The translations under genes were made by a program, and so were the position numbers. A stretch of DNA of 37,265 nt from a virus: the IMG/VR virus record IMGVR_UViG_3300043409_001534, positions 1 to 37,265 of that record; one strand, given 5' to 3'. Of the stretch, positions 10,597 through 17,452 are shown piece after piece; position 1 is the first letter of the stretch, and the number at the start of each line of letters is the position of its first letter. The notes under the pieces are model-generated. The model searched no databases, was not told the origin of the DNA, and worked only from the letters and a program-made list of their open reading frames with translations.

Positions 10597-11222
10597 TTAT
10601 CCTTCATAGCCAAGACCAATCGGAAGGAATCTAAAGTCCGAAGCAGCAAGAGTTTTTGGAGGCTCTATCGGAGCTGGATCATACCAGTCATCATCAAAAT
10701 CCACATCTCCGCCACCCCAAGCCATAGAACTAATTTTAATTTGTTTAGTAAACTCGTTAGTACAAGCTCTATATAAAATAAAAAGTTCTTCCAGAGTTAT
10801 ACTTTCTTCTAACTCTAAAATACTTTTCCATGCACCTGTCTGTACAAAAACTTCTGCTTCATATTTCAGTAAAGGCAATTCACTCCAAGGAATAGCCTCG
10901 GCATCATCACCTTTACTGCTTATGAGTTTGGGTCGTTACCCATAGCAGCAGTCATAAGGTCACCGTATGAACGCAAGTCCAAAATGTCCTCTAAAGCTTC
11001 TGCATCAGCAGCTAGTTCTGGATCTGTTGCCATCAAAGCAATAGAAGCAGATTCAACCATACGGTCAATATCCTCATCAGACATTTGACCATCTTCACCA
11101 GGTTTCATGTTATTTGCAACTTTCATAAATTTTCTTAGTTGACGAATTGTTAAAGGCTTAATGATTCTCTTCTTGCCATCAGCAAAAACAATTTCAGCGC
11201 CATTGCGTATATCTTTGTTCAA
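10597..11222 (-). CDS. Tail assembly chaperone, long form made by -1 frameshift (GT-like fusion, about 208 aa)
   Basis: Long product of the two-frame tail chaperone gene. The upstream frame runs 11222-10920. A heptamer C CCA AAC lies at 10932-10926, three codons before the zero-frame TAA. The -1 frame is open from 10935 to a TAA at 10597. Slippage on the heptamer joins 99 zero-frame residues to 109 -1-frame residues, beginning LISSKGDD. The -1 extension has no convincing start of its own: its first initiation codon is a TTG at 10878 and it lacks an SD. This is the lambda G/GT arrangement: two chaperone forms, made in a set ratio, bind the tape measure during tail assembly. It lies between major tail and tape measure genes, as expected. 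Confidence 0.85.
10920..11222 (-). CDS. Tail assembly chaperone, short form (G-like, 100 aa)
   Basis: A small acidic helical protein encoded between the major tail and tape measure genes. It starts at TTG 11222 (NKDIRNGAEIVF); an AAGGAG 6 nt upstream supports this rare start, and the next Met is 33 codons further in. The start of the protein (EIVFADGKKRIIKPLTIRQLRKFM) resembles the tail-chaperone family in which a substrate-like first segment precedes a helical body. The unshifted product ends PNS-TAA at 10920. A terminator hairpin lies just upstream, so expression should be lower than that of the major tail protein. Confidence 0.85.
   Translation of the reverse strand: MNKDIRNGAEIVFADGKKRIIKPLTIRQLRKFMKVANNMKPGEDGQMSDEDIDRMVESASIALMATDPELAADAEALEDILDLRSYGDLMTAAMGNDPNS
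10926..10932 (-). promoter_or_regulatory. -1 ribosomal frameshift slippery site CCCAAAC
   Basis: Read on the minus strand, the zero-frame codons are GAC CCA AAC TCA TAA. The bases C CCA AAC match the X XXY YYZ rule exactly (X=C, Y=A, Z=C). After slippage the ribosome reads CCC AAA, then CTC ATA AGC, entering the open downstream frame. I see no obvious downstream stem by eye. Confidence 0.85.
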
Positions 11223-11244
11223 AATAAACTCCTTGTTGTAAAAG

Positions 11245-11280
11245 GCAAAAGCCTCAAGTATATTTTACCACACTTGAGGC
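11245..11280 (-). terminator. Intrinsic terminator after the major tail protein gene
   Basis: A perfect 9-bp stem, GCCTCAAGT (11251-11259) with ACTTGAGGC (11272-11280), has a 12-nt loop. On the minus strand it is followed by TTTTGCCTTTT. It sits between the major tail protein stop (11307) and the chaperone SD (about 11230). It probably damps transcription into the chaperone and tape measure genes, leaving more major tail mRNA. Confidence 0.8.
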
Positions 11281-11306
11281 TCCCACTTTTAAAAAATTTA
11301 ACTATT

Positions 11307-11897
11307 TCACGTCTGGTCAATAATTTTGCCGTATTCATATCCTACGTCACTACTAACAGGAAGAATTCTGAAAGAAACAGCAAAAACTGTAGCCTCTGCT
11401 CTCTTCATGCTGATTGTTGACGATTCCATAGAAATGGCTCGCTTTGTATTGAACTTACGTGTCTTAGTAGTTGAAGCATCCGATCCGACAGCATTTCCAA
11501 GAATCTGGATAGCCTTCTCAAAAGGATACACATTCTGGACACCGAACAAGAAAGTTCTAGTTCCAGAACCATCAAGGTTGGATGTGATATCTGCTCCACC
11601 AGTTGCGCTATCATAACTCCATGCTAGAGCAAGGTTATTCAAAGTGGCTTCAGCAAGAGTCGTCTTGACCATTACCTTAACTTTTGATTGAATAACCTTA
11701 GCAGCATCTCCGTACTGATCAATTTCAATGTCAACCATATCTGGCTCCCAAGAAATTTCAACTCCACCCTGAGTACCGCCGACCGAAGTCAACGAATCAA
11801 AGTCCGTATTTGTCATTGATGTGTTTGACGCACCAATTTTAACCATAGCTTCACCAACAACAATGTTGGCCGTAGTAACTGTATTTGCACCGGGCAT
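11307..11897 (-). CDS. Major tail (tube) protein
   Basis: A 196-aa beta-rich protein with a strong SD (AGGAGG, 7 nt before ATG 11897), as expected for a gene expressed at very high level. It starts PGANTVTTANIVVGEA and contains GGVEISWEPDMVDIEIDQ, VKVMVKTTLAEATL and a C-terminal FRILPVSSDVGYEYGK stretch. This is the pattern of siphovirus tail-tube proteins with an Ig-like or split beta-barrel fold. The order tail terminator, small gene, this gene, chaperone, tape measure is the standard siphovirus tail order. It polymerises into hexameric rings around the tape measure protein. Confidence 0.85.
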   Translation of the reverse strand: MPGANTVTTANIVVGEAMVKIGASNTSMTNTDFDSLTSVGGTQGGVEISWEPDMVDIEIDQYGDAAKVIQSKVKVMVKTTLAEATLNNLALAWSYDSATGGADITSNLDGSGTRTFLFGVQNVYPFEKAIQILGNAVGSDASTTKTRKFNTKRAISMESSTISMKRAEATVFAVSFRILPVSSDVGYEYGKIIDQT

Positions 11898-11908
11898 ATT
11901 ACTTCCTC

Positions 11909-12103
11909 CTATTCACAGACAAAAATTCTTTTGCCTCGTTTGTCTCGCCATTTGGCAATCTTTTGGGCATGTTCGGGTTTAACAGAACCTGTTTTCCGAC
12001 CAATACCTAAACCTTTGTTCCATTCAAACTCATATATTCTAGAATCAACTTTCGCTATGTAGCCAGAATTTTTCCCGATATATGTGATTGTAATGTATTC
12101 CAT
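11909..12103 (-). CDS. Small protein of unknown function (64 aa) in the tail cluster
   Basis: A 64-aa, Lys/Arg-rich protein (EYITITYIGKNSGYIAKV start; HAQKIAKWRDKRGKRIFVCE end). The beta-rich first half resembles small proteins of unknown role that sit next to major tail genes in other phages. The start has no SD. Instead an extended -10 (TGG-TATGAT) ends exactly 6 nt before the ATG, so a separate leaderless mRNA may begin here. It lies between tail terminator and major tail protein. I do not recognise a specific function. Confidence 0.65.
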   Translation of the reverse strand: MEYITITYIGKNSGYIAKVDSRIYEFEWNKGLGIGRKTGSVKPEHAQKIAKWRDKRGKRIFVCE

Positions 12104-12109
12104 CCCTAT

Positions 12110-12118
12110 ATCATACCA
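12110..12118 (-). promoter_or_regulatory. Extended -10 promoter, leaderless start of the 64-aa gene
   Basis: On the minus strand TGG-TATGAT is followed by six bases (ATAGGG) and then ATG 12103. No convincing -35 is seen, but an extended -10 can work without one. The spacing puts the transcription start at or next to the A of the ATG. Confidence 0.4.
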
Positions 12119-12120
12119 TA

Positions 12121-12540
12121 TTATCTTTTAACATGATGAATAACAAATTCCAAAGTCATCTGATACCATCCATCCCTTTCAGAAGGGGCTTCCAAAGAAG
12201 TATCAGTAAGTTCTGTAGAAAGAATTCTACAATTTGTTCCTGCTACACCGTTAGACTGCGCTATTTCATCACCCTTACTAAGTAATTCAATAATTCTTTC
12301 CCCAAGATTTAATACTTTATCCACATCAGTGTCGTAAATAGAATATAAAACAGCATCTCTACGATACCAAAATGCTTCAACATCGGGTATAACTGGGGTA
12401 TAGTAATACACCATAAAAGGAGGACTAGCATTCCCATAACCAATAGTAGGAAATATGTCAATTGTGCGACCAGCAATAGACGTAATAGTCGCATCATTTT
12501 TTATAAATGAATTTATATCATAAACACTAATAGTCGCCAT
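12121..12540 (-). CDS. Tail terminator / tail completion protein
   Basis: A 139-aa protein starting ATISVYDINSFIKND, with PPFMVYYYTPVIPDVEAFWYRRD and a repeated I-x-x-x-L helical middle (DKVLNLGERIIELLSK). It ends in a beta-rich GWYQMTLEFVIHHVKR. This layout (N-terminal helix, central strand pair, helix, C-terminal strands) fits the tail terminator family such as gpU and HK97 gp10-adjacent proteins. It caps the finished tail tube before head joining. It lies between the HK97-gp10-like gene and the major tail gene, in the usual place. The assignment rests mainly on layout and order. Confidence 0.65.
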   Translation of the reverse strand: MATISVYDINSFIKNDATITSIAGRTIDIFPTIGYGNASPPFMVYYYTPVIPDVEAFWYRRDAVLYSIYDTDVDKVLNLGERIIELLSKGDEIAQSNGVAGTNCRILSTELTDTSLEAPSERDGWYQMTLEFVIHHVKR

Positions 12541-12542
12541 GA

Positions 12543-13121
12543 TTACACCAATTTAACCTTTGAATAAGATTTCTTAAGTTCTTCAATAAGAATCTTTCTT
12601 GCCTTAGCCTGAATAGTAATTCTAGGCCTACCAGATTTAGTACTAAAATGAAAAGGATTAAGCTGAGGAATCCTCAATGGACCAAGAAATTTTTGCCCCT
12701 GCTTCCAACGACCACTAGAACGAGAAACCATATAACGACTAGTAGATCCATCCCCGCGAGGAGCCTTCTTCTTTATTGTAAATGCCCTACGACCAATTTT
12801 ACCCATCTCCGCTCGCATAAAAATGTTGGTAGCATACTTAGCATTAAAGCCTCTTTTGAAAGTACCAGATGTACGAAAACCACCACGGGACAACTCTGTT
12901 TTAATTGTAAGTTTTGCACCTGCTTTACCGTATTTTTTATAATAAACTTCAATAAAACGACCAGGCTTACCTCTTCTTCTTATATCAAGCAAAACAAGAC
13001 TAGCAGCACGCCCTGTCGCTTTATCATTAATAGCAGCAATTTTATTTGGCATAGTAACAATTTTTTTCTCTAATGAAGCAATATTAGTAAAAGTGCTAGT
13101 AGGAATTCTTACACTAATCAT
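12543..13121 (-). CDS. HK97 gp10-like head-tail joining protein
   Basis: A basic 192-aa protein. I placed the start at ATG 13121 (MISVRIPTSTFTN), which overlaps the upstream stop by 8 nt. A further-upstream start at 13220 would overlap that gene by over 100 nt. Features are an N-terminal helix (FTNIASLEKKIVTMPNKI), TGRAASLVLLDIRRRGKPG, many Arg/Lys residues, and a C-terminal helix (KARKILIEELKKSYSKV). The position between stopper and tail terminator is where the HK97 gp10 family is found. Its role in those phages is head-tail or tail-completion assembly. Confidence 0.55.
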   Translation of the reverse strand: MISVRIPTSTFTNIASLEKKIVTMPNKIAAINDKATGRAASLVLLDIRRRGKPGRFIEVYYKKYGKAGAKLTIKTELSRGGFRTSGTFKRGFNAKYATNIFMRAEMGKIGRRAFTIKKKAPRGDGSTSRYMVSRSSGRWKQGQKFLGPLRIPQLNPFHFSTKSGRPRITIQAKARKILIEELKKSYSKVKLV

Positions 13122-13488
13122 TTTCCACAACCTTCTTTGCACCAATAGTAATATGATGAACTTTGCCATTAAACTGCATTTTCTTCTGAATAGAAATAAC
13201 TTCAAAAAATGACCCGTCAATTACATTGTTATATCTATCTTTTAAATTTTTTAATCTAATTGAATAAGAAACCTTATCAAGATATTCTTTTGGTACAAAC
13301 AAATCTAATTGCTCAAAGTTTGCAACATAAGGGTTATTTAAACTTTCAGATGAAGACTGTTGAGCGAAAACAGGGATGCTTTCAGAAAACACAAAACTAA
13401 CAGACCTTTGACCAGCAGCACTGACTTCAGTAGTTTTACTGTAGATATCAATTCTGTGATGAAATTTTAGAAAAGTACCATAAGCCAT
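13114..13488 (-). CDS. Head closure / head-tail stopper protein
   Basis: A 124-aa beta-rich protein starting AYGTFLKFHHRIDIYSK, with FVFSESIPVFAQQ, LDLFVPKEYLDKV and an IDGSFFEVISIQKKM strand pair, ending HHITIGAKKVVEND. The H-R-I-D-I-Y opening, a central modified beta-barrel and a DGSFFEVISI-type strand fit the head-tail adaptor or stopper family (SPP1 gp16-like). Its ATG overlaps the connector stop (TGATG). It probably seals the portal channel after packaging and docks the tail. Identity is by pattern and order only. Confidence 0.6.
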   Translation of the reverse strand: MAYGTFLKFHHRIDIYSKTTEVSAAGQRSVSFVFSESIPVFAQQSSSESLNNPYVANFEQLDLFVPKEYLDKVSYSIRLKNLKDRYNNVIDGSFFEVISIQKKMQFNGKVHHITIGAKKVVEND

Positions 13489-14414
13489 CAGACAATATAA
13501 TCCATAATAAATAGCATATAATCCATCAACAAAACATCGGCTTCAATATTACCTGTGCTTTCATAGAAATTAGGATTCATAGTGAAACTTGTAGTATCCA
13601 TACTGATACTAGAAATACCATGCCTTCTGTACTCTGAGTCATCATTCATTAAATCACTTATCAGTAGCTCAGTAGCCTGTTGAACATTCAATGGAACATA
13701 TTTCCAACCAAAATCGGCTTCAATTTTATAATCACAATTAGATTTAAATTTAGTCCCAAAAATACTCTCCATATTACCTTGAATAATAGTTGATCTATAA
13801 CGAATATAATATGAAGAATTAAAATTACCAGATTGACGAATTTTTTCTAAATTAAGTAAAGCATTATTTGAATAATCATGAATAATCTCAGCATCAACAT
13901 CGCCATAGTTTACAGTTACTTTTTTCAATTCAACGATCGGTAATGGCAAATGAAGGTTCTTATGATTGTTTCCGTCAACAATAATGTCTTTATCGGGGAA
14001 ATAATCAAATGTTTGACCACAATAAGTATTAATAATATTTCTTACTTTAAGTTCATAAGAATCAAAAACATCTTCAAAACTGTCAATCAAATCAGGATAT
14101 GAATTAAAGAACGTATCAGAATCTAGGTATGGTGTGTAAACATTAATATACTGAGATTGAGTATACGTTGACCCGGACATTGCGTAAGTGAATTGAACAT
14201 CGTGAATACCAGCAGAGTTGAGTGTGTATATACCACTAGCAGCCTGACCCAGAGTCACCGTGTATACCCCAGCACTAGAGCGAGTCGCTGCTACATTTGA
14301 AGAAACAGAACCGCCAAAATCATGATAAACATTGACGGTAACAATATTAGATGTGGGATCAGACGGAAGTGTGATAGTCAAAGTTTTACTTGTATTTATT
14401 TTTACATTATCCAT
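13488..14414 (-). CDS. Head-tail connector (adaptor) protein with an added N-terminal Ig-like domain
   Basis: A 308-aa protein. Residues about 1-95 form a beta-sandwich-like segment (KTLTITLPSDPTSNIVTVNV, AGVYTVTLGQ, GIHDVQFTYAMSGSTYTQ). From about residue 95 the helical adaptor begins (FFNSYPDL, ELKVRNIINTYCGQTFDYFP), followed by beta hairpins and a C-terminal helix with LNVQQATELLISDLMNDD. The second part fits gp6/gp15-type adaptors that ring the portal exit. An Ig-like N-terminus is an addition to the usual 100-180 aa family member. A GAGG in the stop region of the upstream Cys-rich ORF serves as SD, 7 nt before ATG 14414. Confidence 0.6.
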   Translation of the reverse strand: MDNVKINTSKTLTITLPSDPTSNIVTVNVYHDFGGSVSSNVAATRSSAGVYTVTLGQAASGIYTLNSAGIHDVQFTYAMSGSTYTQSQYINVYTPYLDSDTFFNSYPDLIDSFEDVFDSYELKVRNIINTYCGQTFDYFPDKDIIVDGNNHKNLHLPLPIVELKKVTVNYGDVDAEIIHDYSNNALLNLEKIRQSGNFNSSYYIRYRSTIIQGNMESIFGTKFKSNCDYKIEADFGWKYVPLNVQQATELLISDLMNDDSEYRRHGISSISMDTTSFTMNPNFYESTGNIEADVLLMDYMLFIMDYIV

Positions 14415-14421
14415 TTAAACC

Positions 14422-14511
14422 TCAACAGTCGCATTCCTCGCATCCACAATCACAATGCTCAACGCAATCACATCCGCAATCACACGTTTTATTTTTCAAG
14501 TCGGTATCCAT
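14422..14511 (-). CDS. Tiny cysteine-rich peptide (29 aa), possible metal binder
   Basis: A very short ORF. Its ATG 14511 overlaps the endolysin stop by one base (TGATG), and its own stop lies inside the SD region of the connector gene (TGAGGTTTAAATG). That is a typical coupled arrangement. The 29 residues hold nine cysteines in a near-symmetrical pattern: CDCGCDC, a VEH spacer, CDCGC, EE, CDC. All partners are Asp, Gly, Glu or His. The composition resembles metallothionein-like or Zn/Fe-binding peptides; alternatively it may be a disulfide-rich peptide. No similar family is recognised. That it is translated is inferred from junctions and bias, not shown. Confidence 0.6.
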   Translation of the reverse strand: MDTDLKNKTCDCGCDCVEHCDCGCEECDC

Positions 14512-15323
14512 CAGCCAAACATTTTTTTCCAAGTAGTAGGACCAACTACGCCATCAGCAGTCAAGCCGTTGGCTGTTTGCCACACCTTCAAGGATTCAAC
14601 AGACTTAGGGCCAAAATCACCATCGGATTTGGCACCAATCATCGCTTGAACCAATGATGCGCCCGTACCTTGAGAACCTAAACTCACGGGAGTTCCAGGA
14701 TAATCAAACTTCATTGGACCAGCCTCTACAGAACCGCCAGAAGGCTTTAAAATCTCTGTTGACGCTTGTACAGACCCATCAGGGGCATTATCGCCAAGAC
14801 AATATTGCCAATGCCATGCCTCAAATTCTTTAGAAGAAGAATCTGAACCCTGCAAATAAAAACCATACTTAGGCGCATTAGCGCACATCCACTCAAAACA
14901 TTTTCCACCCATTGAGGTAAGTCTGCCATTAGCGTCGTAGGCTAAATCAATTGCTAGTCCCCAGCCGTGATTAGAACCCTTAAGACCTGTAGGGTCTGGA
15001 GTAGCAGAAGGAGCTTTACCCTTCTTTAGATACCAAGTCTTACCCTCAAAGTTTCGGGTTACACCAGTACCAGTATTTTCAAGCACATAACGATCACGGA
15101 ACATCGCCAGCTGACTTGCAAAGGAGCGATAGTCTCCAACATTCTTTAATTTAAAACCTGCAACCAAAGCTGCATCATACATCTTATTAAATTGCGCAGC
15201 AACAGGCTTGTACATCTGTCCACCAGTGTTAACTTTTGCCAAAAGTGAAGGATCTAACTGTCCATTCTTATATTTTTTAAGAGCAGTTGGAACAACTAAC
15301 TTTATTGAAGGGTATTGACTCAT
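14511..15323 (-). CDS. Endolysin: M15-type peptidase plus peptidoglycan-binding domain
   Basis: A 270-aa lysin. Residues about 40-180 are a VanY-like M15 D,D-carboxypeptidase/endopeptidase domain: GSNHGWGLAIDLA gives His119 and Asp126 (H-x6-D), and AWHWQYC gives His171, the third zinc ligand. Residues about 200-270 are a PG_binding_1 repeat (SDGDFGPKSVESLKVWQ, LTADGVVGPTTWKKMFG). No signal peptide is seen, so a holin is needed for release. The start ATG 15323 has an AGGAG 11 nt upstream. The stop overlaps the 29-aa Cys-rich ORF. Two membrane-protein genes (holin candidates) lie immediately upstream. Confidence 0.92.
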   Translation of the reverse strand: MSQYPSIKLVVPTALKKYKNGQLDPSLLAKVNTGGQMYKPVAAQFNKMYDAALVAGFKLKNVGDYRSFASQLAMFRDRYVLENTGTGVTRNFEGKTWYLKKGKAPSATPDPTGLKGSNHGWGLAIDLAYDANGRLTSMGGKCFEWMCANAPKYGFYLQGSDSSSKEFEAWHWQYCLGDNAPDGSVQASTEILKPSGGSVEAGPMKFDYPGTPVSLGSQGTGASLVQAMIGAKSDGDFGPKSVESLKVWQTANGLTADGVVGPTTWKKMFG

Positions 15324-15347
15324 ATTTTATCGTTCTCCTATCTATAA

Positions 15348-15353
15348 ATTATA
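15348..15353 (-). promoter_or_regulatory. Possible promoter before the endolysin (TATAAT)
   Basis: In the 60-base gap upstream of the endolysin the minus strand reads TTGGTT, 18 bases, then TATAAT, about 25 nt before the ATG and just before the SD. This may be a promoter of its own for the lysin. The -35 is weak (three of six consensus bases). Confidence 0.35.
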
Positions 15354-15383
15354 CCTTGTTTATTGATATCAAACCAAACTTTA

Positions 15384-15620
15384 TTACTTTTTGCCCTCAA
15401 TGCCAGTAAAGGCTTCATCAATTTCTTTCATAGTTAACTGACCATCAAGAGAAGCTCTTGCCAATTTAATAAATACTTCAGAGCAGGCCGTGAACCCAGC
15501 AAGCAGGGCTGCCTTCCAAATAGGAATATCTCCAAGCATAGAAGCACCACCAATAATTGGTAGAGATGAAACAATAAATACTGCCCCTATTCTTTGGGCA
15601 ATAGTTTGAACTTTATTCAT
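15384..15620 (-). CDS. Small membrane protein, holin candidate (78 aa)
   Basis: A 78-aa protein with two hydrophobic segments (IGAVFIVSSLPIIGGASML, then IWKAALLAGFTACSEVFIKL) and a charged C-terminus containing DGQLTMKEIDEAF. The size, membrane segments and position directly before the endolysin fit a holin. An AAGGAGG 9 nt before ATG 15620 lies within the end of the previous small gene. The C-terminal DG-x-LT-x-x-EI pattern recurs in small phage membrane proteins next to lysins (from memory). Function is by context. Confidence 0.6.
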   Translation of the reverse strand: MNKVQTIAQRIGAVFIVSSLPIIGGASMLGDIPIWKAALLAGFTACSEVFIKLARASLDGQLTMKEIDEAFTGIEGKK

Positions 15621-15621
15621 A

Positions 15622-15801
15622 TTACTTATCCTCCTTCTTTACAAGAACACCAAATAGGTGAACTGATAAAGCAATAATACTAATATAAATACCATATTTT
15701 TTAACATCACCAGAAAGAGTGATTAGCACTAGTGCTGTTCCAGCAATTGTCCATGCTAAAGAATGACTTTCAGTAACCAATTTTTTAATAATATTTTTCA
15801 C
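15622..15801 (-). CDS. Small membrane protein, second holin candidate (59 aa)
   Basis: A short gene starting at GTG 15801 with a strong AAGGAG 6-7 nt upstream. The start overlaps the stop of the 522-aa gene (GTGA). The protein has a basic N-terminus (KNIIKKLV), a first hydrophobic segment (LAWTIAGTALVLITLS), a short polar turn (GDVKKYG), a second (IYISIIALSVHLFGVLV) and a KKEDK tail. A two-helix hairpin beside another membrane protein and an endolysin suggests a holin or antiholin partner. It could also be an unrelated membrane peptide. Confidence 0.7.
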   Translation of the reverse strand: MKNIIKKLVTESHSLAWTIAGTALVLITLSGDVKKYGIYISIIALSVHLFGVLVKKEDK

Positions 15802-17366
15802 TTTACTCTCCTTCCATTTCTGGATTCAGCCTTGCCAGATTGAGGCAATGGCATAGCTGATGCCAATACTGCGCCAGCTGCAACAACAATTCTTCTTTGG
15901 GCTACAGATATCTCTGAACCTATTGGAGCATAATTATCAAAAGCCCCATCAAAAACATTTATTTCCGCCTCAAAAGAAGATCTAACTTCCTCTGGGGAAT
16001 CTTGAACAGCATTAACAATTGCTTCACCCTGCTCATCAGTTAAATCACCAACAGAGACTTCAGCAAAAATTTCTGATGCCTGATCACCCGTAATAGAACT
16101 CAAGACCTCAGCACTTGTTGAAATACTTAACGCCTGAGTTTCATCAATCCCATTATCAATAATTGAATCAACTGCTTCTTGAACTTGATCATCTGTGACT
16201 GTATCGCCACCCAATACATCAATAAGACTATTAAAAGCCTGTTCGGACAATGCGCTATCTAAAATTGCACTAATAGCCGATGTGAATTCTTCATCCGATA
16301 GTTCCTCATCAAAGACTTGATTTACTAATTCTTCAAACCCCTCATCAGACAATGGTTGACTAAATATTGATTTAATAACTGAATCAAACTGTTCTGCATT
16401 AAGATCTGAATTCAACAAGTCCGAGGCTATACTCAGCAATTCCTCTTCCGATTCTGCATCACCCAAAGCCTCATCCACTACAGAGGCAATCTCTTCTGCT
16501 GTCAAGTTTTCATCAGTAATGTTATTTATTAAATCTTTGTTGTCTGTCGGCTCATCAACAATGGTATCTACAGGGATATCCACAGGGGGTTCAATGATTG
16601 TTTCTGGTGTTGTTATTTCCTCTTCTGGGACAGAAACCTGTTCTGGCTCAGTAGTTGTTATAAAAGTTGTCTCAGGCGGTTCTACGGTGGTCTCAGGCTC
16701 AATAAAAGGTGCTTCCGTGGTTGACGTTGTTGGTGTTTCCGTAGTTAAAGTTGTTGGAACTTCTGTAGTTGAAGTTGTCGGGGTTTCCGTAGTTGTTGAG
16801 GTAGTAGTATCTATTTCTGGTTCAGTGGTCTGTACGGTAGTACTGCTGGATGTTGTACTGTCAGGAATAGTAGTAGAGGCAGTAGTGCTAGTAGTGCTAG
16901 TGGTAGCAACGTCAGTAGTAGTAGTTTCTTCAATTGGACCTCCTATTGTAGTAGTTGTACTATTTTGTAATCCATTAAAGGATAACTCGTATTGAATATT
17001 CCAAACCCCAGAAGGATCAGATCGCCAAACATCAGGTTGATAACAGCATGTTGATGCTCTTAGACGATAATTACCTGCACCAATATCCATCTCAATATTT
17101 GATTGCAAACCATAAAAGTCGTCATTAGTGAATAGTAACTCACCAGTATCAACATTATAAAGCCAAAGTTGGGGATCTGACGGAAATGTATCAGATTGAT
17201 ATGTTCTCGCCAAAAAATGTGTTGGCTCTGAATAAGAAAAAAAGAAATCAGTTGGCTCTGTAATAATGTATGAATCTGATGCTTGGACTTTAAATGATGG
17301 GAAAAAAGATATAACAACTAAAGATATTGGTAAGAACCTTAAAACTTTTCTAGTCAAATTAAACAT
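15798..17366 (-). CDS. Secreted Thr-rich protein of unknown function (522 aa)
   Basis: ATG 17366 has a GGAG about 8 nt upstream. Residues 1-29 are a clear signal peptide (NLTRKVLRFLPISLVVISFF, with VQA before the likely cut). Residues about 30-130 are a beta-rich domain resembling pre-peptidase C-terminal modules (GNYRLRAST, DPSGVWNIQY). Residues about 135-260 are a low-complexity Thr/Ser/Pro/Glu linker (repeats such as TTSTTEVPTT). Residues about 275-460 are acidic helical repeats (LSDEEFTSAISAIL and related units). The end is a hydrophobic stretch (IVVAAGAVLASAM) followed by LPQSG and a basic tail. It lies between fibres and holins, so wall or membrane work during lysis, surface display and superinfection exclusion are all possible. 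Function is unknown. Confidence 0.8.
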   Translation of the reverse strand: MFNLTRKVLRFLPISLVVISFFPSFKVQASDSYIITEPTDFFFSYSEPTHFLARTYQSDTFPSDPQLWLYNVDTGELLFTNDDFYGLQSNIEMDIGAGNYRLRASTCCYQPDVWRSDPSGVWNIQYELSFNGLQNSTTTTIGGPIEETTTTDVATTSTTSTTASTTIPDSTTSSSTTVQTTEPEIDTTTSTTTETPTTSTTEVPTTLTTETPTTSTTEAPFIEPETTVEPPETTFITTTEPEQVSVPEEEITTPETIIEPPVDIPVDTIVDEPTDNKDLINNITDENLTAEEIASVVDEALGDAESEEELLSIASDLLNSDLNAEQFDSVIKSIFSQPLSDEGFEELVNQVFDEELSDEEFTSAISAILDSALSEQAFNSLIDVLGGDTVTDDQVQEAVDSIIDNGIDETQALSISTSAEVLSSITGDQASEIFAEVSVGDLTDEQGEAIVNAVQDSPEEVRSSFEAEINVFDGAFDNYAPIGSEISVAQRRIVVAAGAVLASAMPLPQSGKAESRNGRRVK

Positions 17367-17452
17367 TCAATCAACTCCACATCTATTATAGATTAGAGTT
17401 AATTATTTATATAGTTTAAAAGTTAATATTATAAATTAGTTTTTTTGTTCTT

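Noticed and set aside
15798-15860. LPXTG-type sortase signal (LPQSG) at the end of the 522-aa protein
   Set aside because: In sortase substrates the hydrophobic helix follows the motif. Here it precedes it and only a basic tail follows.
16519-16995. Plus-strand ORF of 158 aa opposite the Thr-rich linker
   Set aside because: A shadow of the repetitive Thr codons (Val/Ser-rich mirror). It has no SD or neighbours and lies inside a well-supported minus-strand gene.
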